NCBI RefSeq assembly: GCF_026013565.1 | Contig: NZ_JAPDOB010000002.1 | Location: 930,001-994,000, forward strand | Direction of reading: 5' to 3' | Source: Sphingomonas arvum | GTDB lineage: Bacteria > Pseudomonadota > Alphaproteobacteria > Sphingomonadales > Sphingomonadaceae | DNA length: 64,000 nucleotides | In this document: in pieces, positions 40,566 through 48,138 of the stretch | How the letters are laid out: every line of letters starts with the position of its first letter | How positions within the stretch are numbered: the first letter of the stretch is position 1 | The notes under the pieces: generated by a model | Told to the model about the DNA's origin: nothing | Databases searched by the model: none | The model's input: only the letters and a program-made list of their open reading frames with translations | Translations under genes and position numbers: made by a program

Positions 40566-41129
40566 CTAGAGCGACCGGATGAGCCGAACGGCGACCGCCG
40601 CCCAGGCCGGGTTGCTGACAACGCTCTGCCGAGCGCCTGCACCGGGCGGGAGGAGGTGGAGCTTGCCGTCTTCGAGGCCGATGAAGCGCCCGAACTGGAA
40701 GCGGCCGGCAGAGCGGGGAACCAGGACGTCGCGATTGATGGCCCGGCCGAAGTCCTCGGGCAGAAGGCGGTCGCACCAGATTTCGTCCCCGGTGCGGTAA
40801 TCGCCGACGCCCGAGGTCACCAGGATGGCGATTTGGCCGGGCTTCGGCCGAGGCGGCATGACCTGCGCGGCGCGACGCGGCGCCGCGGCGCCGTCGCTCG
40901 ACAGTTCCGCCAGCACCTCCAGGTCGTCACGATGAGGATGATCAACCAGATCGGCAGCCTCGACGCCCAGCGCCTTGGCGATGCGATTTAGCCAGCCGAT
41001 CGACACCGTCCGGGTGCCCGTCTCCAGGCGACCAATGGTCTGCGGCGTCGTGGGCGGCTCGCAGGCCCGGGCGACATCGTCCAGGGTCATGCGCTTCGCC
41101 TTGCGCACGTCACGAATGCGGGTGATCAT
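40566..41129 (-). CDS. XRE-family regulator with S24-like C-terminal region
   Basis: 187 residues. An N-terminal helix-turn-helix (MTLDDVARACEPPTTPQTIGRLETGTRTVSIGWL region, about residues 14-60) matches the XRE fold. The C-terminal half (about 90-187) resembles an S24/LexA-type dimerisation domain (GDEIWCDRLLPEDFGRAINRDVLVPR), but I see no clear Ser-Lys protease dyad. Phage repressors have this build. It is divergent from the DUF6456 gene across 93 bases holding a perfect palindrome, a likely autoregulatory operator. Confidence 0.8.
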   Translation of the reverse strand: MITRIRDVRKAKRMTLDDVARACEPPTTPQTIGRLETGTRTVSIGWLNRIAKALGVEAADLVDHPHRDDLEVLAELSSDGAAAPRRAAQVMPPRPKPGQIAILVTSGVGDYRTGDEIWCDRLLPEDFGRAINRDVLVPRSAGRFQFGRFIGLEDGKLHLLPPGAGARQSVVSNPAWAAVAVRLIRSL

Positions 41130-41146
41130 AATTCCAAGCCCCCAGT

Positions 41147-41159
41147 AACCAACTTGGTT
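41147..41159. promoter_or_regulatory. Palindromic operator candidate AACCAA-C-TTGGTT
   Basis: Perfect 6-base arms around one base in the 93-base gap between the XRE and DUF6456 genes, 17 bases upstream of the XRE start codon. Its core ACCAANTTGGT recurs at 60696 just after the phage-like cluster. Binding by the XRE protein is inferred. Confidence 0.5.
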
Positions 41160-41222
41160 TTCTCTGTCCTACACTTCCGACGCCATGGCAAGAGGGCGCG
41201 AATCGGACGGGAGTGGAGACAA

Positions 41223-41711
41223 ATGGCAGCGATTCAGAACCGAGTGCTGGAGGAACGGGCGTTCGACGGTGAACACCAGCGAAGCCGATCGGCCAAGTCC
41301 AGGCGAACCGTGTCGGTAAACACGGTGGAGTCGCCGCTCGGCTGGCTGTTCGCCCGCGGGCACCTGACGCAGCGCCAGCACGACGCGGGCGAGCAGCTGC
41401 GGCTGGACTGGGAACGGGCGCAGCTGTCGCCGCGGGTAACCATGCGCTGGGATCCGGCGCCGGTCGCCAAGTCACGCGGCGGGTCGGCGGGAGCGTTGGA
41501 ACCGGCCGAGAGCCAGCTCAAGGCGAAGCAGCGGTTCGACGATGCGTTAAGCGCGGCCGGCCCGGGGTTAACCGACATCCTGTGGCGGGTGGTGTGCGCG
41601 GGCGAGGGCATGCGCGACGCGGAAACGGCGCTCGGCTGGCCCGCACGCGCAGGCAAGCTGGTGCTGACGATCGCGCTGGACCGGGTGGCCGACTATTACC
41701 GCCTGCGTTGA
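41223..41711 (+). CDS. DUF6456 domain protein
   Basis: 162 residues from 41223 after a GGAG site. The N-terminal 30 residues are basic and probably disordered. The domain includes ESPLGWLFARGHLTQRQHDAGEQLRLDWERAQLSP and ends in the diagnostic LTIALDRVADYYRL stretch. From memory, related domains occur in GTA activator proteins (GafA or GafZ type) of other alphaproteobacteria; I could not check this. It is divergent from a repressor-like XRE gene and 3.3 kb upstream of the GTA-like cluster. Confidence 0.7.
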   Translation: MAAIQNRVLEERAFDGEHQRSRSAKSRRTVSVNTVESPLGWLFARGHLTQRQHDAGEQLRLDWERAQLSPRVTMRWDPAPVAKSRGGSAGALEPAESQLKAKQRFDDALSAAGPGLTDILWRVVCAGEGMRDAETALGWPARAGKLVLTIALDRVADYYRLR

Positions 41712-41740
41712 CTCAACCGCGCGGCTGACCGACACCGTCG

Positions 41741-41752
41741 CAACATATGTTG
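41741..41752. promoter_or_regulatory. Palindrome CAACATATGTTG before the GST gene
   Basis: A perfect 12-base palindrome ending 7 bases before the GST start at 41760. It could be an operator or an RNA hairpin; no second copy was noticed. Confidence 0.3.
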
Positions 41753-41759
41753 GGGCTAC

Positions 41760-42419
41760 ATGATGATCCTGTTCGGTTCGTCCTTCTCTCCGTACGTCCG
41801 CAAGGTGCTGGTGGTCGCGGCCGAGAAGGGGATCGAGTTGGAAGTGCGGCCAGTCGGGGTCGGTGATCGGGACGAGCAGTTCCGTGCAGCCAGCCCGCTG
41901 GGCAAGATGCCGGCGCTGGCCGACGGCGACTACCGCCTGGCCGATTCCAGCGCGATCGTCCACTATCTGGAGGCGAAGTATCCATCACCGGCTCTCATCC
42001 CGGCGGAGGCGAAGGCACGCGGCCGGACCATCTGGTATGAGGAGTTCGCCGATACCGTGCTGATGGGCTGCCTGGCCAAGATGTTCTTCAACCGGGTGGT
42101 CGCGCCCGTGTTCCTGAGGCGTGATGGCAACGCGGATATTGCAGACATGGCGGAGCGTGACGAGTTGCCGCCGCTGCTATCCTATCTGGAACAGACTGTG
42201 CCCGCTGAAGGCTATCTGGTCGGCGATGGCCTGACGCTCGCGGATGTCGCGGTGGCGAGTCCGCTTGGCAACCTGCCGCACATGCGGTGCAGCGTGGTTG
42301 CAGAGAGCTATCCGCGCCTGGCGGCCTATCTGGAGCGGATCCATGGCCGGCCAAGCTTCAAATCCTACCTGGATCGCGAACTGGCCTATCTGGCCAAGGT
42401 CGGCGCGCTGAGCGCCTGA
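41760..42419 (+). CDS. Glutathione S-transferase family protein
   Basis: 219 residues. The thioredoxin-like N-terminal domain has MMILFGSSFSPYVRKVLVVA, with a Ser/Pro/Tyr active-site region rather than Cys, then PLGKMPALADGDYRLADSSAIVHYLE. The helical C-terminal domain includes GYLVGDGLTLADVAVASPLGNL. The substrate is unknown. A bidirectional terminator separates it from the repeat protein gene on the other strand. Confidence 0.88.
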   Translation: MMILFGSSFSPYVRKVLVVAAEKGIELEVRPVGVGDRDEQFRAASPLGKMPALADGDYRLADSSAIVHYLEAKYPSPALIPAEAKARGRTIWYEEFADTVLMGCLAKMFFNRVVAPVFLRRDGNADIADMAERDELPPLLSYLEQTVPAEGYLVGDGLTLADVAVASPLGNLPHMRCSVVAESYPRLAAYLERIHGRPSFKSYLDRELAYLAKVGALSA

Positions 42420-42428
42420 ACGGCGACA

Positions 42429-42454
42429 GCGCCGCACCCGGTTGGGTACGGCGC
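42429..42454. terminator. Bidirectional terminator-like hairpin between convergent genes
   Basis: GCGCCG-C-ACCC pairs with GGGT-A-CGGCGC around GGTT, a 10-base-pair stem with one mismatch. It lies between the GST stop (42419) and the repeat protein stop (42471). Confidence 0.65.
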
Positions 42455-42470
42455 CGGCGCCCTTTGGGAG

Positions 42471-43295
42471 CTAGAGCGAGCTGCCTTCCACGTCGCTCTC
42501 GTTGCCCTGGCTGCGCTCGACCTCGATGTCGTTGGTGCTACGGCCATCGTCGCCCTGATCGCTGCCCATCAGGTCTTCGTTCATGGCGCCCTGACCCTGA
42601 TCGGCAAAGTCCTGGCCGGACGCGTTCGGGGCGGCGCCGCCGCTGTCGAACGTGCTCGAACGCTGGGTGTTGGCCGAACCGCCGTAGCCGCCGCCGGCGG
42701 TGCCGAGCGGCATGCCCTGGCTAGATTCACCGGAGCCCTGCGAGCCCATCGAACCGCTGGATTGCTGCGAGCCCATCGATCCGCTCGAGCCCTGCGACCC
42801 CGACGAACCCTGCGAGTTCATCGAGTCACCGGAGCCTTGCGACATGGAGCCGCTCGAGCCCTGCGAGCCCATCGATCCGCTCGAGCCCTGCGAGCCACTT
42901 GAACCCATCGACCCGCTGGAGCCCGAGCCCATGTCATTGCCGGCGCTGCCCGAGCCGATAAAGCCCGAGTCCTCGCCGCCCTGACCCATATCGCTTTCCT
43001 GGCCCAGGCTGGAGCTGTTCTGGCTCTCGCCCTGGCTGCTGCCGCCGGCGCTCATGGTGTCGGTCTCGCCGCTGTTGCCGTAGCTGGCCTGGCCCGTGGA
43101 CGCGCCGCCACCTTCGCCAGTCGAGCTGCCGCTGCTCATGGTCGTGCCCGAGCCGGAGCCGCTGTCGTTACCGCCGATCGGCTGCGCATTCTGCTGCGAC
43201 GACTGGTTCTGCTGAGCCTGACCCTGCTGGCCCTGGCGCATGTTCTCGTCCTGACCGTAGCCTTGCTGCCCGGTCTGCTTGTCGTCGGTGTTCAT
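42471..43295 (-). CDS. Ser/Gly/Gln/Met-rich low-complexity repeat protein
   Basis: 274 residues from the ATG at 43295, with an AGGAAGAGGAG site upstream. The protein is disordered in composition: a Gln-rich N-terminal 45 residues, then Ser/Gly/Met repeats, with units such as GSSGSMGSQ repeated about ten times between residues 120 and 195. The C-terminal part is acidic (NEDLMGSDQGDDGRSTNDIEVE). There is no signal peptide. A near-consensus stress-type promoter lies 30-56 bases upstream. It may be a desiccation-type or scaffold protein; no function can be assigned. Confidence 0.75.
   Translation of the reverse strand: MNTDDKQTGQQGYGQDENMRQGQQGQAQQNQSSQQNAQPIGGNDSGSGSGTTMSSGSSTGEGGGASTGQASYGNSGETDTMSAGGSSQGESQNSSSLGQESDMGQGGEDSGFIGSGSAGNDMGSGSSGSMGSSGSQGSSGSMGSQGSSGSMSQGSGDSMNSQGSSGSQGSSGSMGSQQSSGSMGSQGSGESSQGMPLGTAGGGYGGSANTQRSSTFDSGGAAPNASGQDFADQGQGAMNEDLMGSDQGDDGRSTNDIEVERSQGNESDVEGSSL
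42710..42940 (-). repeat. Tandem coding repeats in the Ser/Gly-rich gene
   Basis: Variants of CCGCTCGAGCCCTGCGAGCC, with ATCGA spacers, recur on the plus strand and encode Gly-Ser-Gln-Gly-Ser-Ser-Gly-Ser-Met units. Copy-number change between strains is expected. Confidence 0.7.
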
Positions 43296-43325
43296 GTGGA
43301 AATCTCCTCTTCCTGTGAATTGGTT

Positions 43326-43351
43326 AACAACCGGAAGAGGATGAGCGTTCC
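43326..43351 (-). promoter_or_regulatory. EcfG-like promoter, one base off consensus
   Basis: Minus-strand GGAAC (plus 43351-43347), 17 bases, TGTT (plus 43329-43326); the consensus second element is CGTT. It points to the low-complexity protein start at 43295. Confidence 0.5.
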
Positions 43352-43395
43352 TACGGCCCGTGGACCTAGTGAGCAGGGGCGAGCATGGCCCGGGA

Positions 43396-43433
43396 CAAGA
43401 GAAAGGGGCCGCTGGATTGCTCCAACGGCCCCT
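43396..43433 (-). terminator. Intrinsic terminator of the rpsF-rpsR-rplI operon
   Basis: A 13-base stem (43404-43416 with 43421-43433, one mismatch) with a TTGC loop. On the minus strand it is followed by TTTCTCTT. It lies 20 bases past the rplI stop. Confidence 0.85.
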
Positions 43434-43453
43434 GCTCAATGATCCGACAGTAA

Positions 43454-44056
43454 TCAGGCCTGAGCCGTATCGCCGTCCGTATCAGTTGCGGAAACCTCGG
43501 CGGTCGCGCCCGGCTCGGCGTTCGGATCATAGTCCTCGGTGAAGCCGGCGTTATCACGCTCGAACATCTGGGCCATGACGTCGACGCCCTGCGCCTGCAG
43601 CTCGGCCTCTTCCGGCGAGCGGGCGACGTTCACCTTAACGGTGACGTTGACCTCCGGATGCAGCGAGACGCGGATCTCGTGCATGCCGATCGCCTTGATC
43701 GGACGGTCGAGCACCACCTGGCTCTTGGTCACCTTGGCGCCATCGGCCTCCAGCGCATCGACGATGTCGCGGGCGCTGACCGAGCCGTAGAGCTGGCCGG
43801 TGTTGGAGGCCTGGCGGATGAGCTGAACCGTCTTCCCGTCGATGCCCTTGGACGCGGCTTCCGCACCGGTGCGGCGCTCGGCGTTGTCGGACTCGATGCG
43901 GGCGCGGTTGGCCTCGAACACCTTGCGGTTGGCTTCGTTGGCGCGGAGCGCCTTCTTGTTGGGCAAGAGATAGTTGCGGGCGAAGCCGTTCTTGACGGTG
44001 ACGACATCGCCGATGCCGCCAAGCTTCTCCACGCGCTCGAGCAGAATGACATCCAT
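43454..44056 (-). CDS. rplI: 50S ribosomal protein bL9
   Basis: 200 residues. The N-terminal rRNA-binding domain MDVILLERVEKLGGIGDVVTVKNGFARNYLLP is diagnostic, followed by the connecting helix (NEANRKVFEANRARIESDN) and the C-terminal domain near residue 75-150. About 40 additional acidic residues form the C-terminus, so it is longer than the usual 150 residues. The acidic tail is a lineage feature I have seen in sphingomonad bL9, from memory. It is the last gene of the operon. Confidence 0.97.
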   Translation of the reverse strand: MDVILLERVEKLGGIGDVVTVKNGFARNYLLPNKKALRANEANRKVFEANRARIESDNAERRTGAEAASKGIDGKTVQLIRQASNTGQLYGSVSARDIVDALEADGAKVTKSQVVLDRPIKAIGMHEIRVSLHPEVNVTVKVNVARSPEEAELQAQGVDVMAQMFERDNAGFTEDYDPNAEPGATAEVSATDTDGDTAQA

Positions 44057-44068
44057 TGCTCGCGCTCC

Positions 44069-44293
44069 TTACTTTACGACGTAGGGAAGCAGGCCGATGT
44101 GGCGAGCGCGCTTGATCGCCTTCGCCAGCTCACGCTGCTTCTTGGTGGAAACCGCGGTGATGCGGCTGGGGACGATCTTGCCACGCTCAGACACGAAGCC
44201 CTGGAGCAGACGAACGTCCTTGTAGTCGATCCGAGGGGCGTCCTTGCCCGAGAAGGGGCAGGACTTGCGGCGTCGGAAAAAGGCACGGGCCAT
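44069..44293 (-). CDS. rpsR: 30S ribosomal protein bS18
   Basis: 74 residues, normal length. The sequence [19 protein letters not shown], then [25 protein letters not shown] and the C-terminal [17 protein letters not shown] are diagnostic. It lies between rpsF (gap 3 bases) and rplI (gap 12 bases) in the standard order. Confidence 0.98.
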   Translation of the reverse strand: MARAFFRRRKSCPFSGKDAPRIDYKDVRLLQGFVSERGKIVPSRITAVSTKKQRELAKAIKRARHIGLLPYVVK

Positions 44294-44296
44294 CAG

Positions 44297-44737
44297 TTAG
44301 GCTCCCATCTCTTCGCGCGGGGCGCGGTCAGGGCGATCGCCGCGGGGGCCGCGGTCGCCACGGTCGTCACCACGCGGGCCGCGATCATCGCGGCCGCCAC
44401 GCTCACGGTCACGCTCCGAGCGGCGCATCATGGCCGACGGGCCTTCCTCATGCGCATCGACGCGGATCGTCATGAAGCGGATGATGTCCTCGTTGATGCC
44501 GGTCTGGCGCTCCAGCTCGGCCACGGCCGCGGCCGGCGCGTCAATGTCGAGCATGACGTAGTGCGCCTTGCGGTTCTTCGCGATCCGGTAGGCGAGGCCG
44601 CGCAGGCCCCACGTCTCGGTCTTGGCGATCTTGCCGCCATTTTCGGTGATAATGTTGGTTGCGTTCTCCGCAAGCGCATCGACCTGGGCTTGAGCCAGGT
44701 CCTGGCGCGCGAGGAACACATGCTCGTACAGCGGCAT
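44297..44737 (-). CDS. rpsF: 30S ribosomal protein bS6
   Basis: 146 residues from 44737, where [22 protein letters not shown] matches the bS6 N-terminus; a longer frame upstream is non-coding. The core ends with [16 protein letters not shown] near residue 100. A charged Arg/Asp/Gly tail of about 40 residues ([19 protein letters not shown]) follows, longer than in most bacteria. It leads the rpsF-rpsR-rplI operon. The upstream 301-base gap is shared with the divergent phage-like cluster. Confidence 0.97.
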   Translation of the reverse strand: MPLYEHVFLARQDLAQAQVDALAENATNIITENGGKIAKTETWGLRGLAYRIAKNRKAHYVMLDIDAPAAAVAELERQTGINEDIIRFMTIRVDAHEEGPSAMMRRSERDRERGGRDDRGPRGDDRGDRGPRGDRPDRAPREEMGA

Positions 44738-45038
44738 GCTTGTTCTCACATATTGGCCGATCGCTGACGGACGCCCCATGCGCACCGCCCCTCCGGCTGT
44801 CGTTCCAAAGCAAGAAGGAGGCCAGGCAATATGCCGAGCCCCGATCCGGGCGGGCCTATGCACGAGGGGCGCGGAGAAGGCAAGCTGTCCGGCGAACAGA
44901 GCGGAGGGCCACAAACTAACCGGATAGGCACAAAAGTATTGACATCGTCACGCTGTTCTGGCACATACATGAACACTGGACGAATCGCCGGTTGAGCCGG
45001 TCGGGGCCGCGAGGCCGCTCACAAGGACAAACAGCATC
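44738..45038. other. 301-base divergent gap between rpsF and the phage-like cluster
   Basis: No convincing gene and no terminase fragment are visible. It holds the candidate plus-strand promoter at 44939-44967. The minus-strand promoter for rpsF is presumably here too, but I could not identify it. Confidence 0.6.
44939..44967 (+). promoter_or_regulatory. Sigma70-type promoter candidate for the structural cluster
   Basis: A perfect TTGACA (44939-44944) is followed after 17 bases by CACATA (44962-44967), a weak -10. A weak -10 with a perfect -35 would suit an activated promoter. The portal gene start is 72 bases downstream of the -10. Confidence 0.45.
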
Positions 45039-46148
45039 ATGAGTTGGTTCGGACGCAAATCGGCGCCGGCCAGCACGCCCGCGTGGCCGCCGTTCATGGC
45101 GGCCGCGGACAGCGACGCGTTGCCGCGGAGCTATCAGGGCCGGCTGGCAGAGGTGTTCATCAATAATCCGGTCGGTCAGCGGTCGGTGCGCCTCGTGGCA
45201 GGTACGGTGGCGGCGCTACCGATCGATCAGACCGAGGGCAGGGAACAGGTGCGAGCGCTGGTCGCAAGGCCGCAATTGCTTGAAACCATCGCGTCGCAGC
45301 TGCTGCTGCACGGCAATGCCTACCTATACTGCGTCGAGGGTCCGAACGGCTTGGCTGAGCTGTCGCCGCTGCGGCCAGAGAAGGTGTCGGTCAGCGTCGA
45401 CGAGCGCGGCTGGCCGGCGGCGTATGTTTACCGCGCGGGTGGACGACCAGTGCGTTATCCGGCGCGAGACAAGCTTGCCCGGCGGCAGGTAATCCACCTG
45501 CGCGCGCTGCATCCGGGTGACGATCAGATGGGCCTTGGCTGCATGGACGCGGCGATTTCGGCAGCGTCGCTGCACAATCGCGCGACCCGGTGGAACAAGT
45601 CGCTGCTCGACAATGGGGCCCGCCCCTCGGGCGCGATGGTGTACGAGCCGGGTGATGGATCGTCTCTGACGGCCGACCAGGTGGGTCGGCTGCGCGAGCA
45701 GATCGAAGCGCATTTCTCAGGCACTCAGAACGCGGGGCGGCCGCTGCTGTTGGAGGGCGGTCTCAAGTGGCAGTCGCTGAGCTTGTCCCCATCGGACATG
45801 GACTTCGTGGCGCTGAAGGAAGCGGCGGGGCGGGACATCGCGCTAGCGTTCGGCGTTCCACCCGTGCTGCTCGGGCTGCCCGGCGACACGGCTTACGCGA
45901 ACCTCCGGGAAGCAGGGCGGGCGCTGTATCGGCAAACGGTACTGCCGCTCGCCGAGCGCATGCTTGACGGGTTGGCGGACGGCCTCAGCGACTGGTTCGG
46001 TAAGGTGAGCTTTGCCGTCGACGTGGATCGGATCAGCGAACTGATCGAGGACCGCGAGCGGCTCTGGCAGCGGATCGAAGCGGCGACCTTCTTGTCGCGC
46101 AACGAGAAGCGCGAACAGCTTGGCTTCAAGCCGGAGAACCGCGAGTGA
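45039..46148 (+). CDS. Phage/GTA portal protein (HK97 family, gp3)
   Basis: 369 residues from 45039. HK97-type portal features are the N-terminal AEVFINNPVGQRSVRLVAGTV region, the clip/stem part LGCMDAAISAASLHNRATRWNKSLLDNGARPSGAM, and the DMDFVALKEAAGRDIALAFGVPPVLLGL motif near residue 250. Portals form the dodecameric ring through which DNA passes into the capsid. In typical GTA clusters the terminase large subunit precedes it; here the preceding genes are ribosomal and no terminase is present. The stop overlaps the next start in GTGA. Confidence 0.93.
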   Translation: MSWFGRKSAPASTPAWPPFMAAADSDALPRSYQGRLAEVFINNPVGQRSVRLVAGTVAALPIDQTEGREQVRALVARPQLLETIASQLLLHGNAYLYCVEGPNGLAELSPLRPEKVSVSVDERGWPAAYVYRAGGRPVRYPARDKLARRQVIHLRALHPGDDQMGLGCMDAAISAASLHNRATRWNKSLLDNGARPSGAMVYEPGDGSSLTADQVGRLREQIEAHFSGTQNAGRPLLLEGGLKWQSLSLSPSDMDFVALKEAAGRDIALAFGVPPVLLGLPGDTAYANLREAGRALYRQTVLPLAERMLDGLADGLSDWFGKVSFAVDVDRISELIEDRERLWQRIEAATFLSRNEKREQLGFKPENRE

Positions 46149-46477
46149 GCCCGGCGCAGTCGTCAGCGGAAGCACTCCTGACCCAACTGCTTAGGCAATC
46201 GGATACGGGAGCCCTGGACCCGATTAACATGCGCGCGCTAGTCGAGGAGGCGAGCCAGAGCGGGGCGCATCGCGCACTGGCGAGCCTTGGGCTCGACGAC
46301 GACAATGCCCGTCGGGACATGGACGAGCTGCGCCAATTACTCTCGGCTTGGCGGGACGCAAAGCGCAGCGCCTGGCAGGCGGTGGTCGCATGGGCGGTGC
46401 GAATCTTCCTGGCCTGCGTGCTGATCGGGTTGGCCGTGCGGCTCGACCTGGCGGGACTTATTCATGCTGCGCGGTGA
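46145..46477 (+). CDS. Small cluster protein with one C-terminal transmembrane helix (gp3.5 position)
   Basis: 110 residues from the GTG at 46145, overlapping the portal stop. The N-terminal 80 residues are helical and acidic (LLTQLLRQSDTGALDPINMRALVEEASQSG). The C-terminal segment AWAVRIFLACVLIGLAVRLDLAGL is a transmembrane helix. Its position equals the small gene between portal and protease in RcGTA. I recall this as a sphingomonad-specific DUF6127-like family, unverified. It overlaps the protease gene by 14 bases. Confidence 0.7.
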   Translation: MSPAQSSAEALLTQLLRQSDTGALDPINMRALVEEASQSGAHRALASLGLDDDNARRDMDELRQLLSAWRDAKRSAWQAVVAWAVRIFLACVLIGLAVRLDLAGLIHAAR

Positions 46478-46889
46478 TCGAAAGCCGGACGTGCGCTTCG
46501 CCGGCTACGCTGCCGTGTTTGACCGGATAGACAATGGCGGCGACGTCATCCGTCGCGGCGCCTTCGCCAGGTCATTGCAAAATGGCCGGACGATCCCGTT
46601 GCTGTGGCAGCACCGGACCGGGGTTGTGATCGGCGAGATCGAGGCGCTGGCGGAAGATGCGAAGGGGTTGCGGGTGATTGCTCGCGTCAAAGGCCACGCT
46701 TCAGAGGGACGCGTGGCCGGGCTGATCGAGAACGGCCGGTTGAACGGGTTAAGCTTCGGATACCGGGTTCGGCAGTCGCGCCAACTCGAGGGAACTCGTG
46801 AGCTGACCGACCTGGATCTCGTTGAAGTGAGCGTCGTCAGCAAGCCGATGCAGCCCCGGGCGCTGATCCACGCGGTCCGTCCAGGCTGA
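46464..46889 (+). CDS. HK97-family prohead protease (gp4)
   Basis: 141 residues. The S78 herpesvirus-like protease fold is recognisable: RFAGYAAVFDRIDNGGDVIRRG at the start, the catalytic His50 in IPLLWQHRTG and Ser97 in NGLSFGYRV. It matures the capsid precursor in the procapsid. The gene is short but complete for GTA-type proteases. It starts within the end of the previous gene, and a strong intrinsic terminator follows before the capsid gene. Confidence 0.92.
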   Translation: MLRGDRKPDVRFAGYAAVFDRIDNGGDVIRRGAFARSLQNGRTIPLLWQHRTGVVIGEIEALAEDAKGLRVIARVKGHASEGRVAGLIENGRLNGLSFGYRVRQSRQLEGTRELTDLDLVEVSVVSKPMQPRALIHAVRPG

Positions 46890-46917
46890 GCCACAACAAA
46901 CAAGTGCAGCGCAATTC

Positions 46918-46949
46918 GGCCTCGTCGCATCCCGCGGCGGGGCCTTTTT
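46918..46949 (+). terminator. Intrinsic terminator inside the structural operon, before the capsid gene
   Basis: An 11-base-pair stem (46918-46928 with 46934-46944, two G-T pairs) with loop ATCCC is followed directly by TTTTT. It sits 29 bases after the protease stop and 18 bases before the capsid start at 46967. Confidence 0.85.
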
Positions 46950-46966
46950 CTTGTCGGAGGAAGTGC

Positions 46967-48088
46967 ATGGTTGAAGTGAAAGCGGATGCGCTGGTGACGT
47001 CATTTGACGAGCTCGAGCATGATGAAGCGGGAATGTCGCTCAAGGATGAGCTGCAACTCCTGAAGGCCCGGCTCGCGGCAGGGGTGATTGCAGGCAAGCG
47101 ACCCGCGCTTGACGGGGTCAAGTCAGCCGAGAGCAGCTTGTTCGTGGAGCGCTTCCTGCGCCGGGGCGTCGAGAGCGGCCTGGAAGCCAAGTCGGCGGAC
47201 AATGCGTCAAGCGGTGCAGGCGGGTTCGCCATCCCGCGAGAGATCGACGAGCAGATCGACCGAACGCTGGTGACGATCTCGCCGATCCGCGCGATTGCCA
47301 ATGTGGTGAAGGTCGGCACCTCAAATTACCGCAAGCTGATCACGACCGGCGGAACGCCATCTGGCTGGGTCGGCTTCGAGGCTGCCCGTCCGGAGACCGG
47401 GACCCCCACCTTCAGCGAAGTCGTGCCGGCTAGCGGCGAGCTGTACGCCAACCCGGCCGCCTCGCAGCACATGCTGGACGACGCGCTGTTCGACGTTGAA
47501 AGCTGGCTCGCCAGCGAAATCGCCACCGAGTTCGCTCGGGCGGAAAGCGCCGCGTTCATCAAAGGCACCGGCGTCAACCAGCCGCTCGGCTTTCTAGCCT
47601 CGCCGAATGCGACAACGGCGGATGGTGCCCGGCCAATGGGCACGCTGCAGACGATCGGCACCGGCCTGGCCGGTGCCTTCCCGGCGACCAACCCGGCGGA
47701 CAAGCTGATCGACCTGGTGCAGAGCCTGCGCCAGCCGTATCGGCAGGGCGCCGTGTTCGTGATGAACTCGGCGACGGCGGCGGTGATCCGAAAGTTCAAG
47801 ACCACGGACGGTGCGTTCATCTGGCAGCCCGGCATGATCGCCGGCCAGCCCGCCACCCTGCTCGGCTACCCGGTGATCGAAGCCGAGGACATGCCCGACA
47901 TCGCCGCAAACAGCCTGTCGGTCGCGTTCGGCAACTTCAAGGCCGGCTACATCATCGCGGAGCGGGCGGAAACGATGATCTTGCGCGATCCTTACACCAA
48001 GAAGCCGTACGTCTACTTCTATGCGACGAAGCGGATCGGTGGACAGGTCGTGAACAGCGAAGCGATCAAACTGCTAAAGTTCGCCTGA
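46967..48088 (+). CDS. HK97-family major capsid protein (gp5)
   Basis: 373 residues from 46967 after GGAGGAAG. A short acidic helical N-terminal region (about 1-80, DELEHDEAGMSLKDELQLLKARL) serves as the scaffold-like delta domain. The HK97 shell fold follows: FAIPREIDEQIDRTLVTISPIRAIANVVKVG, LYANPAASQHMLDDALFDVESWLASEIATEFARAE, and the C-terminal PDIAANSLSVAFGNFKAGYIIAERAE. It makes the icosahedral head. The terminator directly upstream implies control or a separate promoter. Confidence 0.95.
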   Translation: MVEVKADALVTSFDELEHDEAGMSLKDELQLLKARLAAGVIAGKRPALDGVKSAESSLFVERFLRRGVESGLEAKSADNASSGAGGFAIPREIDEQIDRTLVTISPIRAIANVVKVGTSNYRKLITTGGTPSGWVGFEAARPETGTPTFSEVVPASGELYANPAASQHMLDDALFDVESWLASEIATEFARAESAAFIKGTGVNQPLGFLASPNATTADGARPMGTLQTIGTGLAGAFPATNPADKLIDLVQSLRQPYRQGAVFVMNSATAAVIRKFKTTDGAFIWQPGMIAGQPATLLGYPVIEAEDMPDIAANSLSVAFGNFKAGYIIAERAETMILRDPYTKKPYVYFYATKRIGGQVVNSEAIKLLKFA

Positions 48089-48138
48089 TCGGCGACCTCG
48101 CCGACCAATCTTCAAGCTAACATCAAAGAGGAGAAGCC

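Noticed and set aside
42710-42940. The tandem repeats as a non-coding satellite or CRISPR-like array
   Set aside because: The repeats stay in frame in a gene with a good start and ribosome site and encode Ser/Gly/Met units without unique spacers.
44738-45038. A hidden or decayed terminase fragment before the portal
   Set aside because: All six frames of the gap show no Walker or nuclease motif and nothing of meaningful length.
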